In this document: piece after piece, positions 26,713-38,469 of the stretch
How the letters are laid out: each line of letters opens with the position of its first letter
How positions within the stretch are numbered: position 1 is the first letter of the stretch
From: Megalopta genalis
Lineage: Eukaryota > Arthropoda > Insecta > Hymenoptera > Halictidae
Length of the DNA: 64,000 bases
Direction: 5' to 3'
Assembly: GCF_051020955.1 (NCBI RefSeq)
Contig: NC_135015.1
Coordinates: forward strand, 9,869,616 to 9,933,615
Translations under genes and position numbers: made by a program
The notes under the pieces: model-generated
Told to the model about the DNA's origin: nothing
Database searches by the model: none
The model's input: only the letters and a program-made list of their open reading frames with translations

Positions 26713-26984
26713 ATCTGAATATGTGTAAATAGAAATCCGAATCAACTTTGTAGCAGTCATCTTAATTACCACGCTCTATCTTCTATTAATTAACATCAAA
26801 TCAAGAGCTTTAATATCTAAATAGTACCAATTCATAGTACAAACTACGTCGCGGACTATCAATTTCTCTTGAAGATTTATTTGGTAGATCTTACCTTTCC
26901 TAATAGTGTTCATAAAAATGTCAAAAGTCATAGCTGTGATTAGAAAGCAATACTTATACAAATTCACTGACTTACATATTCAAG
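26713..26984 (-). pseudogene. OR relic (exon 3-4 like) beside the 3' end of gene D
   Basis: The reading VVCTMNWYYLDIKALDLMLI, then an in-frame TAG at about 26,773-26,775, then SVVIKMTATKLIRISIYTYS matches exon 4 of gene C (VAYMTEWYYLPYKRILDLRL and following). The sequence just before it (YKYCFLITAMTFDIFMN) may be a remnant of exon 3. The donor after TYSD has become ATAAGT. No other exons of this copy are found, so it is a dead fragment of a C-type receptor. Confidence 0.65.
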
Positions 26985-29906
26985 TTACAAAAGTTGATTT
27001 CGATAAAATGGTATCTAAAAAAGTCAAAGTACTTTAGCGAGTAAAGTGTAAAAATATGTTTAAATCTTTCACACCTAATTTTTCATACAATTACTTTCCT
27101 ACAAGTCGTTTCTCTTCATCGCATATTTTTTCACCATTAGTGTAACTCAATTTTTTATTGACTTCAAACTGGTAATTCCTTTTAAGTGTACCTTTCATTT
27201 CGATATAAGTTTCAGTATCTATCGATCAAATTAATCTTTCTAATAATGATGATAATAGCTGCATGACTCCTTCGTAAAATTGGGAAGCTGTTACTCATTC
27301 ATCCGGAGACGTTAATCTTCATTTAATTGCTGGTGCATGTTTCGTTTTAGGTCATAACTGTGCGTAGCAAATTTAAATAAATAACCGACGACTGCATTAC
27401 CTGGATGGAGTATTAACATCTTTAGTATATCTTACGTTTATATACTGGATACTGAATTTAATTGAGAATACCTACAGAGCTGAACGTGTTTAGAGATAAG
27501 GTAAATATTTTTCCAGCTGTTAGTTTCGGAGGGTAGTTGGATATAACGCTCAATAGAACTAGATCGTGAGCTTTTTTTGATGGTAAATTGTACCAGTTGA
27601 TTTCATAGACGGCTGGGCCAATCTTGCTGCACTGATTAAAAATTATAGATCATTGTAACAGTGACATATTGCCCTAGTGGTTACAAATATAATGTCTAGC
27701 ATGAAAAAAACATCAATTGTTATTAACTTTAGGGGGACACTGTCTTCCTTTCGTAAGAAATAAGGCAAAATAAAATCCACTTTAGTGTTAATTTTTTGGC
27801 ATTATTGATGGATTTATTTAAATAGGCATTTTAACACTAAACCTACCACTGTGGTCAAAATGACCGGTAGTGTATTATATTTTTCATTTTTAAATTATTG
27901 AAATTACGGAGACTTTCTCTCACTGGAATTGATCGAATAGATTTCTTAATTAGAGCAGACATTATAATAAAAATGACACAGAGTCTAGAGAAATTTTGTG
28001 TTTCTTATACAGCAACACACATCAATCATTTTTAATGCTTGATAAGTTTAGCGATAAATTCAGGACGTAAAAATAAAGCCAGAATTAATTGCATTATGCA
28101 ATTGAGATCTTATAATAAACGAATGTCTCTCCACAGTGTCCTTCTAGAAGTTCTGCAAGGAATGAAAGTAAAACCACATAGCCTAGTAAATACCTGTTCG
28201 GTCAAAAGTTCACCTATGTAACAAAATATTGATATGTTAAATGTGAAGGAAATGAGCAACATGAAATATGTGAATATCGCAACCACGTCACTGTTCTGCC
28301 ATTCCTGAAGACATAAAACATCGTGGATCAAACGGTGCAATATTGCAATGCAAATACGTTGAATCCTGCGGAAAGTTTTGGATTCCAAGGCGATTTTATA
28401 TTAATTCGTACATGTAGAACATTACATTATGGTATATAGCCTTATTTACTTATAAAAGTAAAGGAAATAATTTTATTTTTGTGAAAATCAACATGGTAAC
28501 TTTCTTCAGGATTTAACAGAAATAAGATATTACCAGTAAACAGTAGTATTCGAGCACACACAAAATGAACGTGGACTCTACGATCTCCGTTAGACATATC
28601 TCACGCAAAGCTTCTTCAACGTTCTTAGAAAATCTGAAACATACGCGGTAATTCTAACATCTTGCACACTGCCTACAAAAGTCAGAATGTACAGAAATAG
28701 TGATTCACTAACATAAAATTACAATGAGTCTGGTTCTTCTGTATTTTTACTGTTACGGCATAAGGAGAAATGTTGTAATCTTATATTAGAATAGTTAAGA
28801 CAACAGTAAATATTTTGCTCTTTATGTTAAACAACAAAATATCGTAAAAATATGCTTTATGATAATAATCTTAAGAAACAAATTAGTTCATAGTTAGACA
28901 AAATTGGAGTATAACAGACCGCTAATATCTCTATTACATAAATATAAATAAGTCGTTGTTTTTATTATGTAATTCGAATGCTACATGATTGTGCCTTTTG
29001 AAATAGATGCAAGAAATGTTTATTTTGTACGAAGATAAACAGTCTATTTATTGCAATTCAATTATTCAATTCGATAACACATAATCTGCCACATTACCTG
29101 AGAATCTCCACATGCTCGTGAACGATGACAGCTACCGGATTAAGTCGAGTATTCTCTTTGATATTTTCAACAAGATTCTCCAACCTTGCGATTTGTATTT
29201 GCACCTGGCCGCAGATATGAGTAACAAAAGTTGCGGCTAAACTGTACGCAGCAGTGGTGATGCTGTATTTGATGAAGCCGGAGAAGCAGTGCATTGAAAA
29301 TATGATCTCGTACGTAGGACTGGCTTGACTATCGAAGAATGTATCGTAACCGGGATATATCAGCGGCTTCAAAGTTACGTTGCTTCTCATCTTCGGTTTG
29401 GAGACGAACGGCATTATAGTGTGATAGGACATGCCACCACTGTAGAGGAAAATCGCGCACAAGGTGATCAGCTGCCGGCTGATGGACGATTGCCTGAGCA
29501 TGATCTGGCGATAACGTTCATCGACCACCGTTTGCCAGTCTCGTTCCACGTGGATGATACAACTTTTGAAAACATTCCCTTTCAAGATCAGATAAAGGTA
29601 CTTGATCAAGGAGGACACGCAAAATCCGAGCGGACCAAGCAACTTCACTGTAACGTACATGTTTTTCTCCACGAAAATTAGGTAGTGTCCCGGCGGTATG
29701 ATCGAGAATAGCAGGTCGGAGAAGCACATTGTCATCATGACGATCGACACCAGTTTCTCCAGCCTGCTGATTCGGTTGTAGACGAACGACCAAATGCCGA
29801 TCGGTCTCATCACCCACCGGCACATTTCTAAAGTGTAGTTCACATCGTTCTTGTAACTGGAATTGTTCAAATAACAGTCAGCACGGTCAGCTGATCGATC
29901 ACGCAT
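26985..29906 (-). CDS. Odorant receptor D (7tm_6 family), short atypical last exon
   Basis: Five-exon OR model of 401 residues, duplicate of gene A. Exons: 29906-29098, 28633-28534, 28304-28194, 27631-27476, and tentatively 27014-26985. The first four are intact with GT-AG ends and phases 2, 0, 0. Exon 1 contains TM1-TM4, YSGGMSYHTIMPF and an NVT sequon; exons 2 and 3 are TM5 and TM6 (FCYIGELLTEQ); exon 4 ends AGKIFTLSLNTFSS. The tentative last exon has a proper TTTTTTAG acceptor but encodes only IPFYRNQLL and stop, not the usual KTSxxYLxxLR segment. A decayed KST..LN reading lies in another frame of the same stretch, so a one-base loss has probably changed the end of TM7. The receptor could be expressed with a truncated end or be non-functional. 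Confidence 0.82.
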
Positions 29907-29979
29907 GATGGTGAAACGTTCAGTGCACTTTGTCGACTGAATGAGACACGATCAACAACTACGAAATGATATCCTCAGG

Positions 29980-29990
29980 ACGCAAGCGCG
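29980..29990. promoter_or_regulatory. Conserved CGCAAGCG element upstream of gene D
   Basis: ACGCAAGCGCG is 74 bp before the ATG, matching genes A and B. Confidence 0.45.
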
Positions 29991-30755
29991 TCCTCCCGAT
30001 GTTTTTTGCTGGACTCGATTACCAATGGGAAACTGTGCACAAGGATTTCAGCTTTAAACGTTTCACGAGGGGATGTGGCGATCGATGGACAGGCGGAACA
30101 TGTACATTTTTTATTTACCGAGCAGTTTCGGTTTGAGGGGAATGTCTTTCTTTCAGGGAAGAGTGATCTCTAGGCTTTCCAATGTATTACTTGGGGAATT
30201 TTTCCAATCAGCTATAGACTAAGTTAACAAACGAGATGACCTCGGACAGTAATATAGAAAGTAAGTTAAATCGGGGATTATGGAGATGGAACTATCTGTG
30301 GTTTTACCTTTTTAGCTAAAATTTAATAAATTCTTTGAGATAAATTCTACGCTCATAATTTTTCTTGGTGTGAATTTTATATTTGTATTTTAAGTTACTT
30401 TCAGGACAAAATTCGTCCACGAAGTTCGGAAAATAATTTAAATTATTTAATTCAATTTTAAACATTTAGTGCCTCCTGTTGATTAGAAGAGAATGCTCAT
30501 TGACTCCACAAAAGCATGACCAAGTCCTTCAAGTACTGGATTTTAAAACATTTGTTGTAACAAACATATGCATCTTTCATATGGGTGGAAGGATAAGAAC
30601 GTGAGTATTCTAATTTGCACTGTGTTAACGCCTTATAAAAATAGAAATAAATATTGCATTTACTAACTATACAGCATGAACTGTTAATATACAATGCAAT
30701 TTATTACTATAGAAGAATCGTAGAATTTGAACAGAGAAAGTACTCAATGTCAAAG
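29991..30755. repeat. 5' flank of gene D, duplicated upstream of gene A
   Basis: Aligns with 16,804-17,583 upstream of gene A with scattered substitutions and small gaps. The alignment ends just after AGAAAGTACT at about 30,745-30,755. This marks the edge of the segmental duplication that made A and D. The last exon of gene E follows about 90 bp later. Confidence 0.75.
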
Positions 30756-30846
30756 TAAAAATGACGGAAACTTATCGTTTTCATTTCAGCATTTCAACGG
30801 AACATTTTTGTTCATTTGTTCTGCAAACAGGTACTGAAGTTCCTTA

Positions 30847-33367
30847 TTACATAACGGCTTGTCGAAGAAAGCTTAAATAAGCCAATGATGTTTTCAGAAT
30901 CTGCATGATCAATAGAGAAATTTTCATTTTTGTACCATTCTCACATTATTGCGATTCTGATATTATACAATTTTTAAATCTCACTCACGCTTCCAAAAGT
31001 AGACAAGTTTAAGACAGCAATGTCACCGGCAGTCATTTTCGCAGGATTACTAGACATGGCGATGATCAAGACTAGACAGCGCATCGTTTCGACGGGGAAA
31101 TGATACCATTCGGTCATAAAACACAATGATCCAACATTACCTGTCTGTAACATGCAAGAAAATGGTAATTACACATCCTGTAATTTAAATCAAAACAATG
31201 TCACAGCGTATAATGTCATTACCTTTTCAACCAGAAGATCTCCAATGTAGCACAGTATGAATATATTGAACATTAAAGACAGCAGTATTGTAGTATACGT
31301 AATGAGACTGAGTGTGTTGTTAACTTCCCAATCCTGTCGTAAACATTATCATGCAGTTAAAAATGTAGACATAAATTCGTTACTATATATATACGTATAC
31401 GATTAACTATAATATGCTTCGAAAGACACGCAAACATGGATTATAATAATAATTTTACCATCAACAGATCGCAATTCAATATTTTAAATATTTCATAAGA
31501 AAATATAATTTCCGTAAGAAACGCATTATATCTCCACAAAATATTCTTACATTTCTTTATAGTTGTGCCAGGTATTGTTGGCACAACCATTATTTGAAGC
31601 TCATCTCCTGGTCACTGAGTGTCGTTCGATGCATAAGCAATGGAACCTAGGGGATCGAAGAACATAAAATCCAGCGCACCGTTATAGTATAATATTCGAG
31701 CAGACATATCATAAAAGTGGAACCAATGAATTCCAAAAAACATACTTCTTGCAAAAGTGTCCCTACCACTGTCGAAAATCTGGAACGGGGATGCAATATA
31801 TTTCTGTCGGTGATCAAACTTTTAATACATGATTGTCTTACCTTAGAGTTCGTATATGGTGCTGGACGATTTTTACTAATTGTCGATGCAGTTCCGTATC
31901 CTCCTTGAGGTTGGCTAAGTTCTGCAGCCGCAGTATCATGATGTCTACCTGGCCGCACACGTGAGTGACAAACAACGCGGCCAATGCACAAGCACCAATT
32001 GTTACGGAATAAATCACGTAACCACATAAACAGTGAGCAGTGTATACCAATTCGTAATAGGGACTCTCTTGTGGATCGAACAGGCCACTGTACGTGGGAT
32101 AAACCAGCGGTTTGATCGTGCGATTGTGTTCATCGACGAAGGTACCGATTGCATACTGCATGATCGTGTGGTACATGAAACCGCCCGAGTACATGAACAC
32201 CAGACACATTAATGTTAAATTTCGCCCGACATTACCATACTTCAGCATCAATTCGCGGTGCTCTCTATGCTCCACCTATCACAACAATTATTGCCAGTGT
32301 TCCTCATTTACTCGAAGAATTTTATGATTATCAGACTCCGGTTCTTTATGCAAAATAAAAATCGTCTGCATTTGTTGCAAGAAATAGAAATGAAACAGTA
32401 AGCCGATTCTTTCTTTAATCAATTCAATAGACTAAAAATAAGACACTAACATATTTGAAGTCTTCTAATTTTATTCCGATTTAAATTACAACCACACAAT
32501 TTTCTCATAAATGCATAAAATCTGCAGTCTAGGACATAGTACCCGAAGAATTTGTATTGCCCATCTTATTTATATCCACCTTTTATATTTGGAAAAAACA
32601 AATGCACGAGGTATTGGACTCTAAAGTAGAGTAAATAATATTGTGATATAATTCATTAAATATCAAAAACACTCAGAGTTGAAAGATTCAAATATTTAAT
32701 TAATAAGGTAACAAAATATGGTATACGAGATGAACGAATTGAAACCGTATACAGTGTGCGATCATGTAAGCAACGTATTTTATTTATCGGCAATAGACTA
32801 TATAAAAAGCTACTTATATAAATGACAGAACAAGTGTCTGACCCAGTGACACAGTTAGTTGAAAAACGGACATTACAATCATTGAAACGAAAATTCCTGC
32901 AGTCACCACTTAATTATCACGTGCTTGCTCCAATCTGCTGTATAACTCACTTGAACTAACCAGTCATTGCAATAATGAATCGAATCACTGACCTCTTTCC
33001 AATCATGTTGCACGAATTCAATGCAGTACTTGAGGTTGGACTTGCACGCGGTGAGGGCCCAATATTTCAACAGATTTATTGTACAGAAACTGAATAGACC
33101 AATGAGCTTCAATCTCATCACTACATCCTTCTCCTCGATCGAAAGGTATAAAGTGAACGGTACAATAGCAAACAGTAGAATAACGTTCCAGAGTCCAATC
33201 ACAATTTTCGGAAAAAATTGGTTACTGTTCTCGAAATGGCTTGGCCAAATGCCAATTGAATTCAGAATCCATCTTGCGACCTTAAAAATGTAGACAATGT
33301 CTTTCTCGTAGTACGGGTTTCGCGATTTACCGACGTCCTGTTCTTGAACTGCGACAGGTTTTATCAT
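30847..33367 (-). CDS. Odorant receptor E (7tm_6 family), complete
   Basis: Complete six-exon OR of 409 residues. Exons: 33367-32993, 32275-31842, 31779-31680, 31333-31223, 31144-30989, 30900-30847, with GT-AG ends and phases 0, 2, 0, 0, 0. Residues 16-28 read RNPYYEKDIVYIF and WILNSIGIWP follows. TM1 is about 55-75, TM2 about 86-108, TM3 about 144-168 (MYSGGFMYHTIMQYAIG). The sequon NRT is at 176-178, and TM4 (GACALAALFVTHVCGQ) near 210-230. Exon 3 is TM5, exon 4 TM6 (CYIGDLLVEK), exons 5-6 TM7 (LNLSTFGS, then ILKTSLAYLSFLRQAVM and stop). I start at 33,367, the ATG shared with F, G and K. An in-frame ATG at 33,421 would add 18 residues. First gene of subcluster 2 next to subcluster 1. Confidence 0.92.
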
Positions 33368-33462
33368 GTTTGCTCCTAGGAAGCTTGTAAGCGACTGTCC
33401 ACAAAGGGGGACTCGCCGCATTGATTATTACTCATGAATACTGAGCTCGTGTTTGTACAAGT

Positions 33463-33472
33463 GTGCGTGCAC
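33463..33472. promoter_or_regulatory. Conserved GTGCGTGCAC motif upstream of gene E
   Basis: Lies 96 bp before the ATG. The same or a near-identical motif lies 88-104 bp before the ATGs of F to L. Confidence 0.4.
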
Positions 33473-33639
33473 TTCTTTGATTATGGTTTTAGATTGATCG
33501 ACCACTTGTTGAAAAAACAACACAATACAAATTCACAGAAATAGCTCACCACCCAAGAGAATTGTGTGTTGAAATTGTCCGCCAATGTAGAGGCATTATG
33601 CGGGGTAGCTTTACACAGAGTGCAACTGCGTGTTTGCTG

Positions 33640-33729
33640 AGACGCGATAGTATCACGGACTATACATATCATTTTATGAAGAGTAGTCGCTGTGTACAAT
33701 GATAAAGTGATCTGAACCTTATATCGTTC
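33640..33729 (-). promoter_or_regulatory. Promoter-like conserved block of gene E
   Basis: On the minus strand this reads ATATAAGGTTCAGATCAC, then TTTATCATTG and TACACAG, then TTCATAAAATGATATG. It recurs upstream of F to L. The ATATAA to TCATTG distance of about 23 bp would suit a TATA box and initiator. This assignment is inferred. Confidence 0.4.
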
Positions 33730-34535
33730 ATTTTTTTCGTGATATTACTTTTTAACAATCAAACTTATGTGAGAAAAATAGAAAAGATTTTATTATCTTG
33801 TAACATAAATGCATTTATTTGTAGACATAAAACAGTATAAATTAGATAAAGTCTTAATAATCTGAATTTATTTGACCTTATGAGACTAATCTTTTTTACT
33901 GCAGGGTATTTCCGGTGTCAATTAACGTAGAAAGTAGTGACGTTAATTTATTGAAATTCTGCGGTACATAAAGTCGTGATAAATTGTATTTTTGCAGTTG
34001 AATTATTCTGTAAAGAAAAGTTCATGGTAAGCCATATCTATTTGATATCAGAGATGGTTGAATCACCAAACCAGTAAATTCTCTCGAATCAGTTCGTAAA
34101 TAAAAATTGTCAATTTGTGGAGTGGAGATACGATTATTTGAGTCTTCCGACTAGTTTTTACAATTCTTGACAATTGGCAAATATGTAAAAAAGCTGCGAG
34201 GTTCGAATAATCGTATCTCTTAATCTCAAATTGTCCATTTTTGTACAAGCTGGAGGACAATTGGAGAGAATTTACTTTATATGGATAGGTACAGGATTGG
34301 CACCACAAAACATAGATTAGTCACGCAAGTGACTAGTCAAGCTTTTGGATGATTAGTAGAAATCTGACACATTCGTGTTTCGTATGAACGAAAAATGAAA
34401 ACGTGAATTACGTTGATTAACACTTTATAATCTGTATATCAACATTTGGGATTACGTACAATTACATAACAATGCCAGTATTTCAATACAACGATTTTAT
34501 TCGTTTGTTCTGCAAATAGTTGCTACAATCCAAAA
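33730..34535. other. Spacer between genes F and E
   Basis: AT-rich intergenic DNA homologous to the F/G and G/H spacers. It contains the fold-back element at 34,073-34,276. No gene is recognised. Confidence 0.55.
34073..34276. mobile_element. Fold-back (MITE-like) element, copy 1
   Basis: Inverted repeat with arms of about 70 bp. AGTAAATTCTCTC at 34,073 is complementary to GAGAGAATTTACT at the right end. GAGATACGATTATTTGAG is complementary, with small changes, to CGAATAATCGTATCTC. The centre is about 60 bp. It lacks coding capacity. Related copies lie in the next two spacers at equivalent positions, so it was present before those genes duplicated. Confidence 0.7.
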
Positions 34536-37256
34536 TTAAGCAACAGATGTTCGTAGAACACTTAAATAAGCTAGTGACGATTTCATAATCTGCAAATATA
34601 AACACGTGAGAACAATCCAGAAAATTTTGTTTTTCTACGATTCTCACGTTATTCGATTGCGAAGTGATTCAATTATATATGAAATCTTACTTACGTTTCC
34701 AAAAGTCGACAGATTTAAATCAGCTATTTGCCCGGCAGAGATTTTCGAGGGAAACCTTGATATGCCGATGATCAAAATTAAACCGCGCATCGTTTCGACG
34801 GGAAGATGATGCCAATCAATTGTAAAACATAACAATCCAACGTTTCCAGTCTGCAAGGTATGTACACAAAGTAAACATTACCCTACTCAGTATATGTATA
34901 ACAGCTCATGCCGTAGTAGTAAATTTAGTAATAGAATTAATGTATAATTTATGATAATTGTGATATGGGTAGAATTATGCTTACCTTTTCTACCAAAAGT
35001 TCTCCAATGTAGCACAATATAAACAAATTGAACATAAAAGATAACAGTAGCAAAAGATATGTGACGAGACCAACTCTGTCGTTGTCGTTCCATACCTATC
35101 ACAGATATAGTCTTAAATGTAGATTTTATTAGAATATTAGATTTTAAAATACTAATGCAAAATGTAATGTAAAATGTAATGTAAAACAGAATGCTGTGTG
35201 GTCATCAGTTGCTGTAACTTTCTTTTTTTTCTTCCGGTTTGTTATTTCTCGCATAAAACATATTATATCTTTTTATTATTTTATATTGGATAATTTTGTA
35301 TAAATGATTTTAATATGTATTATTAGATAAATATAAAGATAATTATAATCGAAAGCAAGCAAAAGGCACAACAATTGGTCACTCCCCAGTAACCGTATAT
35401 ATCTATGTATGATTAATTGTGTGTACAGTATGCCTCCAAAGACAACTGTAAACTCGGAGTATAACAACACACGATATGACACTTAAATATCTCTCTTAGA
35501 AACATACATTACAATTTATATGAAACCTTTAAGATGCTGTTAGACAGGAAGTTCTCAAAGTTTATCACCGCAGCATTCAGTGTCGTTCGAGGCATAAGCA
35601 GAGGAGCCCAAGTGGTCGAAGAACATAAAATTCAGCGTACCGTTATAGTATAATATTCAAGCGTACAAATGATAAATGTTGAACCAATGAATTCCAAAAA
35701 ACATACTTCTTGTAGAAGTGTCCCCACCATGGTCGAAAATCTAGAATGGGGAAGCAGTATATTTTCATCGATCAAACTTGTCATACATGATTGTCATACC
35801 TTATCATTCGTATGTGGTGCTGAACGATGTTTACCAATTGTAGATGCAGGTTCGTATTCTCTCTGCGGTCGGCTAAGTTCTGCAATCTGAGTATCATGAT
35901 GTCAACCTGGCCGCACACGTGAGTGACAAACAACGCTGCCAATGCACAAGCACCAATTGTAACGGAAGAAATCATGTAACCGCATAAACAGTGAGCAGCG
36001 TATACAAATTCGTAATAGGAACTCTCTTGAGGGTTGAAGAAGCCGCTGTACATTGGATAAACCAGTGGCTTGATCGTACGATTGTGTTCATCGACGGAGG
36101 TACCGATCGCGTACGGCATGATCGTGTGGTACATGAAACCGCCCGAATACATGAACACCAGGCATATTACCGTTAAATTTCGTCCGAAATTGCCATACTT
36201 CAGCATCAACTTGCGATCCTCTCCCTTCTTGACCTGTCACAATAATGGCCAGTGTTCCGCGTTTACTCGAAGGATTCTATCATTAACACTTTCGCTCCGG
36301 AATATTTTCGAAGCAAAATGAAATATTATTTATTAGTCATTATACAATACCCGAGCAATTTGTATTGTCCATATTATTTACATCTTTGTTTTATGTTTGG
36401 AAAGACGAAGTTCTCGAAGTATTGCATTCTAAAGTAAAATATATAGTATTTTGATATGATTCACGTAATATTGAAAACGCCCGTAGTGAAAGGGTTCAAA
36501 TAATTTCCTTCTTGATTACATTTACAATGGGTCAAGTTCCTGAGATGAATATAACACATGCTACGTTTCACTAAAAAAATTAAAAATTGTCATAATCGTA
36601 ACGGTAATGAAATATGGTATATGAGATGAACAAATTGAAACCATGTAGAGTGTGCGATCATGTAAGCAGCGTATTTCGGCAATAAACTATATAAAAAACT
36701 ACTTATAAAAATGACAGAACAAATGCCTGAGCCAGTGGCACAGTTGAGAAACGGACACTATATTCATTAAAACGAAAATTCCTACAATCAGTCACCATTT
36801 AATTATCACGTGCTTGCTCCAATCTGCTGTATAACTCACTTGAATTGGTCAGTCATTGTAATAATGAATCAAATCACTGACCTCTTTCCAATCATGTTGC
36901 ACGAATTCAATGCAGTACTTGAGGTTCGACTTGTACTTGGTGAGCGCCCAATATTTCAGCAGAGTTATTGTACAGAAGGTGAAGAGACCGATGAGTTTTA
37001 ATCTCACCATCATGTTCTTCTCTTCAATCGAGAGGTACAAAGTGAACGGTACTATTGCGAACAGTAGAATAAAGTTCCAGAGTCCAATCACGATTTTCGG
37101 AAAAAATTGGTTACTGTTCTCCAAGAGGCTTGGCCAAATGCCAATCGAATTCAGAATCCATCTTGTGATCTTGAAAATGTAGACAATGTCCTCCTCATAG
37201 TATGGGTTTCGCGATTTGCCGACGTCCTGTTCGTGAACTGCGACAAGTTTTATCAT
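34536..37256 (-). CDS. Odorant receptor F (7tm_6 family), complete
   Basis: Complete six-exon OR of 409 residues. Exons: 37256-36882, 36233-35800, 35740-35641, 35095-34985, 34850-34695, 34589-34536, all GT-AG, phases 0, 2, 0, 0, 0. The N-terminus is MIKLVAVHEQDVGKSRNPYY. TM3 has MYSGGFMYHTIMPYAIG, the loop-2 sequon is NRT at about 176-178, TM6 ends CYIGELLVEK, and TM7 runs DLNLSTFGN, then IMKSSLAYLSVLRTSVA and stop. The start is well supported here: the upstream ATG used as an option in E and H is followed at once by CGG TGA, so only the ATG at 37,256 can begin this protein. Exon 4 begins VWNDND where its neighbours have DWNDNN. Close to G and H. Confidence 0.92.
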
Positions 37257-37351
37257 GTTTGCCCCTAGCAAGCTTGAGAGCGACTGACTACAGAGGGGGA
37301 CTCACCGCATTGATTATTACTCAGGGATACTAAGCTCGCGTTTCTACAAGT

Positions 37352-37361
37352 GTGCGTGCAC
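37352..37361. promoter_or_regulatory. Conserved GTGCGTGCAC motif upstream of gene F
   Basis: Exactly 96 bp before the ATG, as in genes E and H. Confidence 0.4.
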
Positions 37362-37520
37362 TTCTTTGATTATGGTTTCAGATTGATCGACCACTTGTTG
37401 AAAAAACAACAGTACAAATTCACAGAAATAGCCGATTACCCTGCAGAATTGTGTGTTGAAATTGTCCGCCAACCTTTATGTGGGGTAGATTTATACATAG
37501 AGTGCACTTGTATGCTTGCT

Positions 37521-37607
37521 GAGACACGATAGTTCCACTGACTATACATATCATTTTATGAAGAGTAATCGCTGTGTACAAACAATGATAAAGTGATCTG
37601 AACCTTC
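37521..37607 (-). promoter_or_regulatory. Promoter-like conserved block of gene F
   Basis: Minus strand reads GGTTCAGATCACTTTATC, ATTGTTTGTACACAG and CTTCATAAAATGATATG, as upstream of E. The TATA-like part is weaker (CTAGAAGG). Confidence 0.35.
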
Positions 37608-38469
37608 TAGTACTTTTTAGCAATCAGTCTTATCTCATAAAAATAGTAAAGATTTTATTGTCGTGTAACACAAATGTATTTTTCTGTAGAAATAAAACAG
37701 TCTAAATTAGATAAAGTCTTAATATTGAAAGTTTATTTAATCTTATAAATCTAATCTCTTTCACTGCATGGTATTTCCGGTGTACGAAATAGTGACGTTA
37801 ATGTATTGAAATTCAGTGGTGCATAATGTTGTGATAAATTGTATTTTTGCAGATATTGAAGCTAGGCCATGTATTTCTTAATGAAACCTGGGTGACTAGT
37901 CAGAATTATCAAAAAAATTATCATGTGCAATTATTGATATGATTGGCTCATTCTGTAAAGAAAAGTTCATGGTAATGCATGTCGCTTTCGTTTCAGAGAT
38001 TGTTGGATCCACAAGAGCGGTCAATTCTCTCCAATTGCCCCTCAGTTTGTAAACAAAAAAAAAATTTGGGAAGAGGTGATAAGATTATTCGAGCATTCCG
38101 ACTCATTTTTACACGTTTTGTTGACAATCGGCAAATATGAAAACGAGCCGCGTGACTAAAATAATCATACGTGCTATTCTCAAATTGTCCATGATTTTTT
38201 ACAAGCTGAGGGACAGTTGGAGAGAATTTATTGTATATGGTTACAGGATTGACACCACACCCATAGACCAACCCTGCAAGTGTCGGCTTCCACATGATTG
38301 AATGAAATGAGACATGTCTACGTTTCGAATGAAAGAAAAATGAAAACGTGAGTTACGTTGATTAACATTTTATAATTTGTATATCAACATTTGCGATTAC
38401 ATACAATGTCAGTATTTCAATTCAACGATTTTATTCGCTTGATCTGCAAATAGTTACTTCAATATAAAA
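37608..38469. other. Spacer between genes G and F
   Basis: AT-rich intergenic DNA homologous to the E/F and G/H spacers, with the second fold-back copy inside. No gene is recognised. Confidence 0.55.
38020..38230. mobile_element. Fold-back (MITE-like) element, copy 2
   Basis: Same element as at 34,073, with left end GTCAATTCTCTCCAATTG and complementary right end CAGTTGGAGAGAATTTA. The arms are more diverged, and a run of A lies in the left arm. Confidence 0.65.

Noticed and set aside
33368..33421. Upstream in-frame ATG in E, also at 45,157 in H and 49,052 in I
   Set aside because: In F the equivalent ATG is followed by CGG TGA. J, K and L have no equivalent in-frame start in the open part, whereas the downstream ATG is shared by all. 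A longer N-terminus in E, H and I cannot be fully excluded.
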